The notes under the pieces: model-generated
Database searches by the model: none
What the model saw: only the letters and a program-made list of their open reading frames with translations
Told to the model about the DNA's origin: nothing
Position numbers and translations under genes: made by a program
Assembly: GCA_003156805.1 (NCBI GenBank)
Contig: PMHV01000017.1
Coordinates: 38,689 to 102,688, forward strand
Reading direction: 5' to 3'
Source: Acidobacteriaceae bacterium
GTDB taxonomy: Bacteria > Acidobacteriota > Terriglobia > Terriglobales > Acidobacteriaceae
Length of the DNA stretch: 64,000 bases
In this document: in pieces, positions 45,660-55,083 of the stretch
How positions within the stretch are numbered: the stretch's first letter is position 1
How the letters are laid out: every line of letters starts with the position of its first letter

Positions 45660-47354
45660 ATGGCACCTATGGATGATCTGAGAAGCGAACGTTTTGGGCG
45701 ATACGAAATCCTGACCGAGCTGGGACGGGGAGCCATGGGTGTTGTTTACAAGGCGCACGATCCCAAGATCAATCGAGTCGTCGCGGTCAAAACGATTTCG
45801 CTGGCCGGCCAGCTGCCGGAAGAGGAACGCGAGTATCGCGAGCGTTTCTTCCGGGAGGCGGAAGCCGCGGGCCGCTTGTCGCATCCCGGAATCGTAACCA
45901 TCTTCGATGTGGGCGAAGAACCAGAGACCCACGCTCCTTACCTCGTAATGGAATTTGTTGGAGGGCAGTCCCTCGACAAGCTGCTGTCCGGAAACGACCA
46001 CAAGGTACCGCTGGAGACCGCACTACAGCTAACGCTCGAACTGGCGGAAGCGCTCGATTGCGCGCACGGTCAAGGCGTGGTTCACCGCGACCTGAAACCC
46101 GCGAACATCCTGATTACGGAAGAGGGTCACGCCAAGATCGCCGACTTTGGAGTAGCCAAACTGAACCTCGCCAACCTCACTCTGGCGGGACGCACACTAG
46201 GCACACCCGCCTACATGTCGCCAGAACAATTGAACGGCGAAGCAGTGGATGGGCGATCGGACTTGTTTTCTCTCGGTGTGGTTCTGTACACCATCCTGAC
46301 GGGATACCGCCCGTTTCAAGGCAACAGCGCTGTCACAGTCTCGTTCAAGGTGGTCAACCGCGAACCGATACCGGCGACTGTTCTCGATCCAGGGTTGCCT
46401 CCGGGACTCGATTACATCCTTGCCCGAGCTGGAGCGAAAGATCCAGCCCAGCGCTATCAGAGCGGCATGGAAATGGCACTGGATATCCAGGATCTGCGGG
46501 AAGGACGAGAGCCATCGAGCAAGGCAAAGCCGCCAAATTTGACCATGGGCGAAGGTGCAGCCCAGACGGCGAGTGAAAGAGCCAGATCTTTCGCCCTGGG
46601 GCAGGCGGGGGCTGCAGCGAAATCCCTTTCAAACATGCGCGCTCAAGCCTTAGCGCACGGTACGGCGGAAAACCTACTGGAGAAGATGCGGAAGTCTTTC
46701 GCTGGCGCTTTGCTTTTGGTCGGACTCTTGGTCTTTGGTCTCCGGGTGGGTCATTTCGTTTGGCCCCAAGAAGTGCCACTCCGGAACGCCGCCGGAACCG
46801 GAGCCGCTGAGCCACTGCCGCTCGCGGGAGAGTTTGCCCCGAGCAAAACGGCAGCGACGCCGACAGCGCCAGTCGGGAGCGGGGTCGCTCCGGTAGCTAC
46901 GGCGCCAAGGTCAATCGTGGAAAAGCTCTCGAAGCCGGTGCGAGCGGGCCGGCCTTATGCCTCCCCTAGGAAAGTGGTCCGCTCAAGCTCACCACCGGTA
47001 TCTCCAGCAATTTCTCCGTCTCCAGCAATTTCTCCGGCGGTACTGGAAATCGAGGTGGACCATAAATTCTCGGAAGCGCATATGTCGATCTGGGTGGATG
47101 ATCGTCTGACGTATACGCAGCTGTTGGAAGCAACTGACAAGAAGCATCTGGTGGTGTTCCACCGTCTCCAGGGCCATGAGCTCCATGCTATGCAGCTATC
47201 GCCCGGGAAGCATCTTTTGCGCGTGCAGGTCACCTCCGGCGGGGCCACCCACGACCAGTCTGCAACGGTGACTGGCGAGTTTGCCAGTGGTCAGGAAAAC
47301 GTGCTGCAGATCACCTTCAACAAACACGGCGAGATAAACCTAAGCCTGCAATAG
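45660..47354 (+). CDS. Membrane serine/threonine protein kinase
   Basis: A 564-residue Hanks-type kinase. The catalytic domain (about residues 10-280) has the Gly loop LGRGAMGVVYKA, Lys in VAVKTIS, catalytic loop VVHRDLKPANILI, DFG in IADFGVAK and GTPAYMSPEQ. A juxtamembrane linker precedes one helix (about 346-367, LLLVGLLVFGLRV). The extracytoplasmic part is Pro/Ser/Ala-rich with two copies of an SPAISPSP-type unit and then a beta-rich C-terminal domain (about 460-564). It may sense extracellular cues; the ligand is unknown. ATG 45660 is used; one at 45669 is also possible. Confidence 0.92.
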   Translation: MAPMDDLRSERFGRYEILTELGRGAMGVVYKAHDPKINRVVAVKTISLAGQLPEEEREYRERFFREAEAAGRLSHPGIVTIFDVGEEPETHAPYLVMEFVGGQSLDKLLSGNDHKVPLETALQLTLELAEALDCAHGQGVVHRDLKPANILITEEGHAKIADFGVAKLNLANLTLAGRTLGTPAYMSPEQLNGEAVDGRSDLFSLGVVLYTILTGYRPFQGNSAVTVSFKVVNREPIPATVLDPGLPPGLDYILARAGAKDPAQRYQSGMEMALDIQDLREGREPSSKAKPPNLTMGEGAAQTASERARSFALGQAGAAAKSLSNMRAQALAHGTAENLLEKMRKSFAGALLLVGLLVFGLRVGHFVWPQEVPLRNAAGTGAAEPLPLAGEFAPSKTAATPTAPVGSGVAPVATAPRSIVEKLSKPVRAGRPYASPRKVVRSSSPPVSPAISPSPAISPAVLEIEVDHKFSEAHMSIWVDDRLTYTQLLEATDKKHLVVFHRLQGHELHAMQLSPGKHLLRVQVTSGGATHDQSATVTGEFASGQENVLQITFNKHGEINLSLQ

Positions 47355-47655
47355 TTACGATCCTGTCAGCGGAGCCGAAAAAAACGCTCGGGCACATTTG
47401 CGTTTAGCCAGCGCCCAAAGTTTCGTGATCGATTTCAAATCTCACCGGCGTTGGTCATTTATGGAAAGTGGTCAATTTTGAACAGACAGGCGTTCTATGG
47501 TTGCGTAGATTTTGTGATCATGGCCGTAGTCTGGCAGAGGGCTCAATCCAAATGGGTCATCGGTCGTGATCGTTGTTAGTGTTTTGCGTGTCATGAGCGG
47601 CGCTCCACGTCGAGCCAAAACCACAAGTTTATAACCATCCAGAGGAGACGTGGCC

Positions 47656-48057
47656 ATGGACTCCCCGACTGTGCTGTACATCGACGACCTTCCACAAGCC
47701 TTGGAGCTTCGCAAAACGGCTTTGGAATCACAAGGTTACTGCGTCAAGATCGCGTCGAGCGGCTACACCGCGATGAAGATGTTGGAAGAAACATCGGTGG
47801 CCGCGGTTCTGCTGGAGTACAAACAGGAAGGCATGGACGCCGAAGCCGTAGCCTGCCATATCAAGCAACGGTTTCCCAACCTGCCCATCATCCTGCTTTC
47901 CGCATACTCCGAGATGCCAGAGCGAATTCTGTGGTTGGTTGATGAATACGTGATGAAGAGCGAACTGCCGGAACGGCTGGCGCCGATCATCGAGCGCGCG
48001 TACAGGCTCGCGCCACGTTCAGGCGAACGGTGCCAGCGGAGCGGAGCATCAGCATAG
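47656..48057 (+). CDS. Receiver-domain protein with Glu at the phospho-acceptor site
   Basis: A 133-residue single receiver domain. The acidic pocket (VLYIDDLP), switch Ser (IILLSAYSE) and Lys (YVMKSELP) are in place, but the phosphorylatable Asp is Glu54 (VLLEYKQEGMD, codon GAG). Asp-to-Glu often mimics the phosphorylated state, so this may be a constitutively active or phosphorylation-independent receiver (inference). No output domain. AGAGGAG lies eight bases before ATG 47656. The 300-bp gap upstream holds no gene. Confidence 0.85.
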   Translation: MDSPTVLYIDDLPQALELRKTALESQGYCVKIASSGYTAMKMLEETSVAAVLLEYKQEGMDAEAVACHIKQRFPNLPIILLSAYSEMPERILWLVDEYVMKSELPERLAPIIERAYRLAPRSGERCQRSGASA

Positions 48058-48145
48058 TCGCCTTGATTGAAGCGGCGTTTTTCTTCCGGCGTGGAGCCGC
48101 GTACGGGCATACCGGCACATCTGGCGATGCGCCCGTGCCCCTTGT

Positions 48146-49438
48146 CTATTGATAGGAGAAGGTCAGTTCGTCCAGGAACACGGAGTAGGACGATTGTTCG
48201 TAATTTCCGTCCATCTGATAGTTGACGGTTATACCCCACCAACCGGGCGCCGAACCCGGGTTGTAGGTTTGATTGAGAGTGCTGGTTACTCCGTTCAGAG
48301 TAATCGACTGATACAGCAGTTGATTACTTGACGTTCGCTCTACCTGAATCGTCACGTGGTTCCATGAATTGCTCACGGGGTTGCAGGCGATACCGGTGGG
48401 AATCCACTGCGCGGTCACATTGTCCCAAACATCCCATTCATTCCCCCCTGCAATGCGGCACTCGTGGCCCCAGATGAACCCGAGGCCATCGAAGAACTGA
48501 TTGATATCGAACTCAACCGCCTGCGAGAGACTCAGGTTGGTCCCGTAGAAGTACACATCGTAGGTGAAGTTGTGGAACGTGGGAACCAGGGTGTGATTCG
48601 TGTCGGGCATACCCTGCGAGGATTGGTCGCCGATCAGGTGGTTGTTCCATAGACCGTCGGAATAATCCGCGGTTCCGCTAAGATTGAATTGAGTTGATTC
48701 TCCGCTCATTGAGGGCGACTTGATTCCCTGGGCCATGGAATAGGTAATCCCGTCGCAAGGCGAGGGAGAACAGTCAATGAAATTCGGGGGCCCCTGGCCA
48801 TATCCCGCCCATCCGCCGCTGTGCTGGAGGTTAGAGAACGAGTTTCCTCCGACCGTGATGGTAACGGGGGTGGTAGCTGCTCCACCGCACCCGTCCCACT
48901 CTTCGACCACGGCGTTGTACTTCCCCGGGCTAAGCGGCAAACTGTAGTTCAGGCTCGCTCCGTTCACCACGTACGCCAACTGGGACGGAGCAGTGTAGAT
49001 GCCCATAGCGGAAACGCCTTTGGAACAAGTGGTGGTGGCTGTGGCAGTAAACTGCACGGGTGATCCAACAGCGCTGTTGTTGGCGGGTGCGGTTACGTAG
49101 ACGCCAGTTTGCCCGCTAACCGTAATTGTGACCGGAGTCGTCGCCGCGCCACCGCAGTTGTCCCATTCTTCAACGACGGTATTGTAAGTAGCCGGACTCA
49201 GGTTCAGGCTCGTATTCAGGCTGGCCCCATTCACTACGTAAACCAAAACGCCCGGGGCCGTGTAGATTCCCATGGAACCGACACCTTTCGAACATGAGGT
49301 GGTGGTAGCCGAGGCTACATACTGCACGGGTCCTTGCACGGTCACGCCATTGGCGGGAGCAGTCACGGTCACACCGGCAAACGCAGCGGGTGCGCAGACG
49401 GCCGATAGGCACACGATCAGCATCAGATACTTCGGCAT
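48146..49438 (-). CDS. Secreted protein with two Ig-like repeats and a beta-jelly-roll-like domain
   Basis: A 430-residue exported protein (signal peptide about 1-21, ending APAAFA). Two Ig-like repeats (about 22-105 and 106-190) share VTAPANG/N, CSKGV-MGIYTAP, YVVNGASLN, VVEEWDxCGGAATTPVTITV. The C-terminal 230 residues are rich in Trp, Gly and Asn (GGWAGYGQGPPNF, WNNHLIGDQSS, NSWNHVTIQVER) and resemble a concanavalin-like lectin fold. Probably a carbohydrate-binding or surface protein. ATG 49438 starts the leader. Confidence 0.75.
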   Translation of the reverse strand: MPKYLMLIVCLSAVCAPAAFAGVTVTAPANGVTVQGPVQYVASATTTSCSKGVGSMGIYTAPGVLVYVVNGASLNTSLNLSPATYNTVVEEWDNCGGAATTPVTITVSGQTGVYVTAPANNSAVGSPVQFTATATTTCSKGVSAMGIYTAPSQLAYVVNGASLNYSLPLSPGKYNAVVEEWDGCGGAATTPVTITVGGNSFSNLQHSGGWAGYGQGPPNFIDCSPSPCDGITYSMAQGIKSPSMSGESTQFNLSGTADYSDGLWNNHLIGDQSSQGMPDTNHTLVPTFHNFTYDVYFYGTNLSLSQAVEFDINQFFDGLGFIWGHECRIAGGNEWDVWDNVTAQWIPTGIACNPVSNSWNHVTIQVERTSSNQLLYQSITLNGVTSTLNQTYNPGSAPGWWGITVNYQMDGNYEQSSYSVFLDELTFSYQ

Positions 49439-49644
49439 GTGGCACTTCTCCAATAAGGTCTAGTTGGGTTGCGACTGTCCACACAGAACCGCGTGTGGCA
49501 CTGCCCTTACGCGCGAGCGGGCGCGGGAGGTCTTAAGCAGAAGTGGCGTAATTGTGGCGCCGCGCGGTCGATTCCAAGCCTTGAAGTCCAGCCGAGTTGG
49601 AGACAGCAAGAAAAGCGTTTGACATCGACCCAGAAATTACTCTG

Positions 49645-49673
49645 AATATACCAGAAACACTGTATTCCACCAA
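49645..49673 (-). promoter_or_regulatory. Possible promoter for the Ig-like protein gene
   Basis: Read on the minus strand, TTGGTG (49673-49668) and TATATT (49650-49645) are separated by 17 bases in an AT-rich pocket. It would give a leader of about 200 bases before ATG 49438. The rest of the 49439-49899 gap shows a short CCACAC/GTGTGG hairpin near 49480 and no gene. Confidence 0.35.
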
Positions 49674-49899
49674 GAAAAAAAGTGTAGGCTCTTGCGTTCG
49701 ACGGTTTTAGGCCTTCTCGGCGACTTCCCGATTGCGGCGGATTGCCCCGCGCCAACTCCGGCCACTCGGCTCCCGCCGCGCGGGGAGCCGCAGGCGCCCA
49801 GATAACGGCGGATTCTGCGGCAACCCCAGAAGAGGATTGGGACACTAAATTGCGTCTCAGTGGATCGGTAACAAGAGCGGATGGGGTAACAAGAAATCC

Positions 49900-52125
49900 A
49901 TGGGCGCCACTCGTCGTTACTACTGGCTGTGTGCTGCAATTCTTGTTTCTCTTTCACTCTCCCTCCTAATAACGAGCACGGGGTGCTCAGGAGTTGCGTC
50001 AAGTACTACGTCCGACCCTCCACCAACGAAAACTCTGACTTCCATCTCGGTGTCGCCCAACAGCGCGAGCATTTGGGTGGGCGCTACGCAGCAGTTTACC
50101 GCCACCGCGAAATACAGCGACGGCTCGACGGCTGACGTAAGCGCGACGGCGAGCTGGACAGCCGCGACTCAAGCGACGGCAACTGTGAATGCGAGCGGGC
50201 TGGCGACGGGAGTAGCTTCGGGTTCAACCACGGTGACGGCTTCGCTGAGTGGGATCATCGGGTCTTCCATGCTCGCGGTAAATGCGAAGGTTCTGACGTC
50301 CGTCGCGGTATCTCCGACCAGCGCAACCATCGGGGTGGGCGCTACCCAGCAGTTCCGCGCTACGGCGACATACAACGACGGCTCGACCGCGGACGTCACC
50401 TCTGCAGCGAACTGGACAGTCGCGACTCAAGCGACGGCGAGTGTGAATTCGAGCGGGCTGGCAACCGGGGTAGCTTCGGGTTCAACGGCCGTGACGGCTT
50501 CGCTGAGCGGGGTCAGCGGGACTTCGACGTTGAACGTGGGGGCAAACGTCGCCATGTGGCATTTTGACGCTCAGCGCAGTGGATTAAACGCAGGTGAAGG
50601 TTCGCTGACGCCTTCCAACGTGAGTATGCCGACCTTTGGCAAACTGTTTTCTTATCTGGTGGATGGTTATGTGTATGGGCAGCCGCTGCTGGTGTCGAAT
50701 GTGACCATCACTGGCAGTGCCCACAACCTAGTATTGGTGGCCACGGAAAACGACAGCGTGTACGCCTTCGACGCCGATACCTATGGCAGCGGCACACCGT
50801 TATGGCAGGTTTCGCTGCTGCAAAGCGGGGAAACGCCGCTTACGGGCGGTTCCATACTGCCTTATCAGGGGATCACTTCAACGCCGGCGATCGATTTGAC
50901 GTCAAATACGATGTATGTGGTTTCGACGGAAACGTCTTCGGCGAGCGGCGGAACTTTTCGGCTGCATGCGCTGGGTATCACCAGCGGGGCGGAAAAGTTC
51001 GGCGGTCCCGTCACGATTCAGGCGTCGGTGCCTGGAACGAACTCGGATTCGGTAAACGGAGTGGTGACTCTGACAACGTCGTGCCTGCAGCGGGCGGCGC
51101 TGCTCGTGGCCAATGGCACGGTGTTCATTGGATTTGGCGCGTGCCACAGCGGGTGGTTGCTGGCCTACGATGAGCAGACCCTGACCCAGACGGGAGTCTT
51201 CAACGCGAGCCCCAACCTGAACGGCGAGGGCACGTATGGCGGGGCTGGGGGCGTGTGGATGGGTGGCGGTGGTCCGGCTGCCGACAGCAGCGGGAACGTC
51301 TATATCACGACGGGGAACGGACCCTATGACGGGTTGACGGCGTTTGGCGATTCGGTGCTGAAGTTTGACCCGCAACTCAATTTGCTCGACCACTTCACGC
51401 CCTACGATTATGAGTTCATGGATTGCAAAGATTCGGACCTGGCGGCGGGCGGATTGCTGCTGATTCCGGGTAGCACGGAAGCGCTGGCGGGAGGAAAAAC
51501 CGGGAAGCTTTATCTGGTAAATACGGCTGGGCTGGGCGGAGAGCAGCCCAACGATGCGGGCGCGACGCAGACCCTTTGGTTCGAGGCCGATCTGGCGCCA
51601 CCATATTCGGCGAGCTGCACCGACAACCAGGGAAACACCTGGACCACGGATATCAATTCCTATGAGATCTTCGGGACGGCCGCGTACTTTAACGGCTCTG
51701 TGTATTTGGGGGTGACTCCGACCATGTCGGGTGTGCCGGGAGGGGTGAGACAGTTTGCGTATTCAGGACTATTGACGCCGGGAGTCGAGAGTTCGCCCAA
51801 CATTCTAGAAAGCAGCTACGGCACGACGCCATTCCTTTCGGCTAGCGGCACGGCGAACGGAATACTGTGGATGATCGATCACGGAGATCCTATTCAAGGC
51901 GCGGGTACGCAGACTACAGCAATCCTTCGTGCCTATGATGCCAGCAATCTGGCGACTGAACTGTACAACAGTGGGGCGAATTCCGGAGACACGCCCGGGT
52001 ACGGAATCAAATTTACCTCGCCGATTGTGGCGAATGGGAAGGTTTACATTGCGACCGGGCATGATCCGGTGAGCGCGGTGAATCCGCAGGGCGAACTGGA
52101 TGTGTATGGGTTGACAGGGCAGTAG
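49900..52125 (+). CDS. Exported BIG2 plus PQQ-type beta-propeller protein
   Basis: A 741-residue protein. An N-terminal membrane leader (YYWLCAAILVSLSLSLLITS) is followed by a Cys29 that could be lipidated (TSTGC, an imperfect lipobox). Two BIG2-type Ig repeats (about 47-130 and 133-216) share VGATQQF, DGSTADV, SGLATGVASGST and TASLSG. A propeller-like domain (about 220-741) follows with repeated outer-strand motifs (NLVLVATENDSVYAFDADT, GKLYLVNTAGLGG, GKVYIATGHDP), as in PQQ-dependent dehydrogenase-like folds. No PQQ-binding Cys-Cys pair is seen, so binding or adhesion is likelier than catalysis. Confidence 0.8.
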   Translation: MGATRRYYWLCAAILVSLSLSLLITSTGCSGVASSTTSDPPPTKTLTSISVSPNSASIWVGATQQFTATAKYSDGSTADVSATASWTAATQATATVNASGLATGVASGSTTVTASLSGIIGSSMLAVNAKVLTSVAVSPTSATIGVGATQQFRATATYNDGSTADVTSAANWTVATQATASVNSSGLATGVASGSTAVTASLSGVSGTSTLNVGANVAMWHFDAQRSGLNAGEGSLTPSNVSMPTFGKLFSYLVDGYVYGQPLLVSNVTITGSAHNLVLVATENDSVYAFDADTYGSGTPLWQVSLLQSGETPLTGGSILPYQGITSTPAIDLTSNTMYVVSTETSSASGGTFRLHALGITSGAEKFGGPVTIQASVPGTNSDSVNGVVTLTTSCLQRAALLVANGTVFIGFGACHSGWLLAYDEQTLTQTGVFNASPNLNGEGTYGGAGGVWMGGGGPAADSSGNVYITTGNGPYDGLTAFGDSVLKFDPQLNLLDHFTPYDYEFMDCKDSDLAAGGLLLIPGSTEALAGGKTGKLYLVNTAGLGGEQPNDAGATQTLWFEADLAPPYSASCTDNQGNTWTTDINSYEIFGTAAYFNGSVYLGVTPTMSGVPGGVRQFAYSGLLTPGVESSPNILESSYGTTPFLSASGTANGILWMIDHGDPIQGAGTQTTAILRAYDASNLATELYNSGANSGDTPGYGIKFTSPIVANGKVYIATGHDPVSAVNPQGELDVYGLTGQ
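50038..50547 (+). repeat. Duplicated BIG2 coding units
   Basis: Two 258-bp-period units encode nearly the same 84-residue domain, with long identical stretches at the DNA level (for example GCGACTCAAGCGACGGC and GAGCGGGCTGGC in both). The similarity suggests recent duplication or gene conversion. Confidence 0.8.
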
Positions 52126-52188
52126 ATGCAGCGGGTCGCGTGCTCTTGCATCGTAGTTGCCGTTTGCGATGGCAAACGTTTACTGTGG

Positions 52189-53769
52189 TCAGATTCCTTC
52201 CTCTACAGCAGCCTCCGCCACGGCGATTAATGCCGGCAGGATGTCTCCTAGACCGTCGCTGCCCGGCTGGCCCAAAGTAAAATACAGCCGGCTATAGAAA
52301 GGGTACAGATGGTCGTAAGTACGTTGCGCCGAATCATGCGGCAGGAACGTCCGGTGGGAAGGGCAAATCTTATCCTGCGCTTCCTCGATGGTCTTGAAAG
52401 TTCCCGCAGCCAGGAAAGCAAAGATTGCAGCTCCCAGACCGACTACGCTCTTGCCCGGAACCAGCACCGGACGTCCCAGCACGTTGGCATAGACCTGGTT
52501 CAGGACGTCGTTCTTCTGCGGAATGCCTCCGGCATTGATCACGCGTTTGATGTGTACGCCATGCCCAGCCATGCGGTCAAGGATCACGCGGGTGTGAAAC
52601 GCCGTGCCTTCGATCGCGGCGAAGAGTTCGTCCTGAGCCGTGCTCTGCAGGTTCCATCCCAGCGTAACCCCGCGCAGGTTGGGGTTCACCAGCACGGTGC
52701 GGTCGCCGTTGTCCCAGGTCATGCGCAGTAAACCAGTTTGCCCTGCTCGATACTTTTCAAGGCCGATGCTCAGCGTCTTCACATCGCTTCCGGCACGCGA
52801 AGCGATGGCGCTGAATATGTCTCCCACGGCAGAGAGTCCGGCTTCGATTCCGGTGCGCAGAGGATGCACACTGCCTTGCACAACTCCGCAAACTCCGGGC
52901 ACCAGGTTAATCGAAGGAGTGATTCCGATGATGCAAGTCGATGTGCCGATGACGTTCACCATGTCATCGGTTCGGCAGCCGGCGCCAACAGCATCCCAGT
53001 GCGCGTCGAAGGCTCCTACCGGGATCGGTATGCCCGCCTTCAGCCCTAGTTTCTCAGCCCAGAATAGCGAAAGGGTACCGGCGATCTGATCGGAGGTAGC
53101 GTACTCGCCATCCAGTTTGTCGCGAACTCCCTGCAATAGAGGATCCACCTTCACTAGAAAGTTCTCCGGGGGAAGGCCACCCAGTTGCGCGTTCCACAGC
53201 CACTTGTGCCCCATGGCGCAGATGCTGCGCTTTCCTTTCTTCGGATCGGTAATGCCACAAAGCGTGGCCGCCACCATGTCACAATGCTCGAAGGCGGAGA
53301 CAAACTCCGATCGCTTCTCCGGGTTGTGCCGGAGCCAGTGCAACAGCTTGGAAAACCCCCACTCCGACGAGTACACACCGCCGCACCACTTGATCGCCTC
53401 GAGCCCCTCGCGGCGTGCCGCCTTGGTGATCTCGGCGGCCTCGCCTTTAGCGCGGTGGTCGCACCACAGGTAGTACTCGCCCAGGGGCTGAAGGTCTTTG
53501 CCCACCGGAATCACCGAGGAACCCGTGGTATCGAGCGCGATGGCCTGCACTTGATCTCCTGCGATGCCGGCCTTCTTCAAGGCCTCGCGCGTCGCCGAAG
53601 CCAGGGCCCGCATGTGATCATCATGGGATTGGGTGGCGTATTCCGGATCTTCGCGCTTGCGGTGCAGCGGGTACTCCGCGATGGCGGACTCGATCAGGCC
53701 CCGTTCGCTGTCGACCAGAGAAACGCGAACGCTCAGGGTTCCGAAGTCGACTCCCGCTACGATGGCCAT
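52189..53769 (-). CDS. araB: Ribulokinase (FGGY family)
   Basis: A 526-residue FGGY carbohydrate kinase that phosphorylates L-ribulose (L-arabinose catabolism). It starts MAIVAGVDFGTLSVRVSLVD. Other marks are AIALDTTGSSVIPVG, the ribulokinase-type LWCDHRAKGEAAEI and GAFDAHWDAVGAG, then VINAGGIPQKN, and VVGLGAAIFAFLAAGTF. Length is close to other AraB proteins. The start codon overlaps the stop of the upstream isomerase remnant (TGATG). No intact isomerase or epimerase is nearby in this window. Confidence 0.92.
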   Translation of the reverse strand: MAIVAGVDFGTLSVRVSLVDSERGLIESAIAEYPLHRKREDPEYATQSHDDHMRALASATREALKKAGIAGDQVQAIALDTTGSSVIPVGKDLQPLGEYYLWCDHRAKGEAAEITKAARREGLEAIKWCGGVYSSEWGFSKLLHWLRHNPEKRSEFVSAFEHCDMVAATLCGITDPKKGKRSICAMGHKWLWNAQLGGLPPENFLVKVDPLLQGVRDKLDGEYATSDQIAGTLSLFWAEKLGLKAGIPIPVGAFDAHWDAVGAGCRTDDMVNVIGTSTCIIGITPSINLVPGVCGVVQGSVHPLRTGIEAGLSAVGDIFSAIASRAGSDVKTLSIGLEKYRAGQTGLLRMTWDNGDRTVLVNPNLRGVTLGWNLQSTAQDELFAAIEGTAFHTRVILDRMAGHGVHIKRVINAGGIPQKNDVLNQVYANVLGRPVLVPGKSVVGLGAAIFAFLAAGTFKTIEEAQDKICPSHRTFLPHDSAQRTYDHLYPFYSRLYFTLGQPGSDGLGDILPALIAVAEAAVEEGI

Positions 53770-54002
53770 CAGCAGTCTCCGTTGTCGCGACCATGCCAGT
53801 GCATGTCCCAACCCAGATAGCGGGTCGTAGCCTCATGCACCGCCGACGCAGCGGTCGAGAGATTGGCGGCTACGTGGTGCTCGAAGCCGCGCTCACAGAT
53901 AAAATGCAGCAGCCGCTGCAGGTTCGGGATTTCCACTACCCCCCACGCCGCGCGTACAGCCATAAAGAAGCCGTCGCCGGGTTTGGCCCGGCCTTTTCGG
54001 TA
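53769..54002 (-). pseudogene. C-terminal remnant of L-arabinose/L-fucose isomerase-like gene
   Basis: About 77 codons encode AKPGDGFFMAVRAAWGVVEI and then ERGFEHHVAANLSTAASAVH, EATTRYLGWDMHWHG, the end of an L-fucose/L-arabinose isomerase-type protein. A TAG closes the frame at 54003-54005, so the first 400 or so residues are gone. Its own stop overlaps the araB ATG, as expected for a once-coupled pair. The breakpoint lies 20 bp from the end of the DUF4386 gene. Confidence 0.7.
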
Positions 54003-54022
54003 CTAACCCATGTAGCGCCACA

Positions 54023-54730
54023 TCAAAACGCCGGCTCCCGAATCTTCCAGCCCCTGATCAAGAGCCAAAGCATGAAGAACAATTCCCCGAGGAACGTGAC
54101 AAAGAGGAATCCAAGATGGGCGTTCGGAAACAGGTACGGCCTCGAACTATCGATCATCCAGCCCAATCCATCGATTACCAACAAAATTCCCAATATCCTG
54201 GGGATGTAGCCAGAGCGATAAATCAAGCAGCCCAACAGAACAAGATGAATCCCAAAAAGCACCAAACCCACCGACCAATCGTAGCGAAACGAATTGAGCA
54301 GAAGCTGAACCTGGGCATGCAGCTGACCGGACCCAAAGGCCGTCAGGTAGTCGGGTGTATGCAGCAGGCGATAAACGGTCACCAGGTTTAGCAGGCCGAA
54401 GAGAGCGACCGCTGTATACATCAACCTGAACCACGCGGTAAGCAATGACACCGATCGGTTTACCGGCGCAAGCAAGACATAGAGCGCCCAGGCGATAACC
54501 ACGTCACCGATAAAGCTGATCAGGTAGCAGAATATTGCACCAACAAAGAGCCCCCCGTGGGCGACAATGTTCTGAGCGGTTTGTTCGATGTTGCCCGCAA
54601 TAACCAGCTTTGGCATGATAGAAAACTCGGCAGTCGTGACAGGATTCAGCAGGTAGCCAAAACCGGCGATCAGCGCCGCCTGACGCAATGTCAGTCCCTC
54701 ATAATGATTTGCCTGGTTAATTGAGCTCAT
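54023..54730 (-). CDS. DUF4386-type membrane protein
   Basis: A 235-residue integral membrane protein with about six hydrophobic segments. It has the DUF4386 pattern: RQAALIAGFGYLLNPVT, a long loop, FCYLISFIGDVVIAWALYVL, LTAWFRLMYTAVALFG and GCLIYRSGYIPRILGILLVI. Function unknown. It lies upstream of the broken isomerase fragment and may now drive araB transcription by read-through. Gap 54731-55083 (about 350 bp) before the kinase shows no recognisable gene. Confidence 0.85.
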   Translation of the reverse strand: MSSINQANHYEGLTLRQAALIAGFGYLLNPVTTAEFSIMPKLVIAGNIEQTAQNIVAHGGLFVGAIFCYLISFIGDVVIAWALYVLLAPVNRSVSLLTAWFRLMYTAVALFGLLNLVTVYRLLHTPDYLTAFGSGQLHAQVQLLLNSFRYDWSVGLVLFGIHLVLLGCLIYRSGYIPRILGILLVIDGLGWMIDSSRPYLFPNAHLGFLFVTFLGELFFMLWLLIRGWKIREPAF

Positions 54731-55083
54731 CTGTTCCTGGAATCTGACACCGGGCGGTGCGTTCGCGCCTCGTCAGCGAAAATCGACCGTCCACAAATCG
54801 CCGTAGAGACATCGCATCCTACCATAACTTCTAGGTCATGGTCGCAGAGTGCCTGCGCGACCTTGTGGCGTCCGATCAGGGCGGCGTCGTTCGGCCTTTT
54901 TACGTTTGCGGAAGGCGTTAGCGCATGGTGGGCGAGTCAGGGGCAAACCGGAAACAATCGGCCAATTTCCGGTTGGCCGACAAACCGGGAGAGATTCGAC
55001 GCGACCGTGTCAGAGCCACCATTCGTTGACGTGCCGCTGGCGCGTCCGTAAGATGAAGCGACTCAAAAGCCACGCGTCTTCTA

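Noticed and set aside
47440..47490. GTGGTCAATTTTGAAC motif as an insertion-sequence end
   Set aside because: Resembles the tip of some insertion sequences, but no second end or transposase sequence is near.
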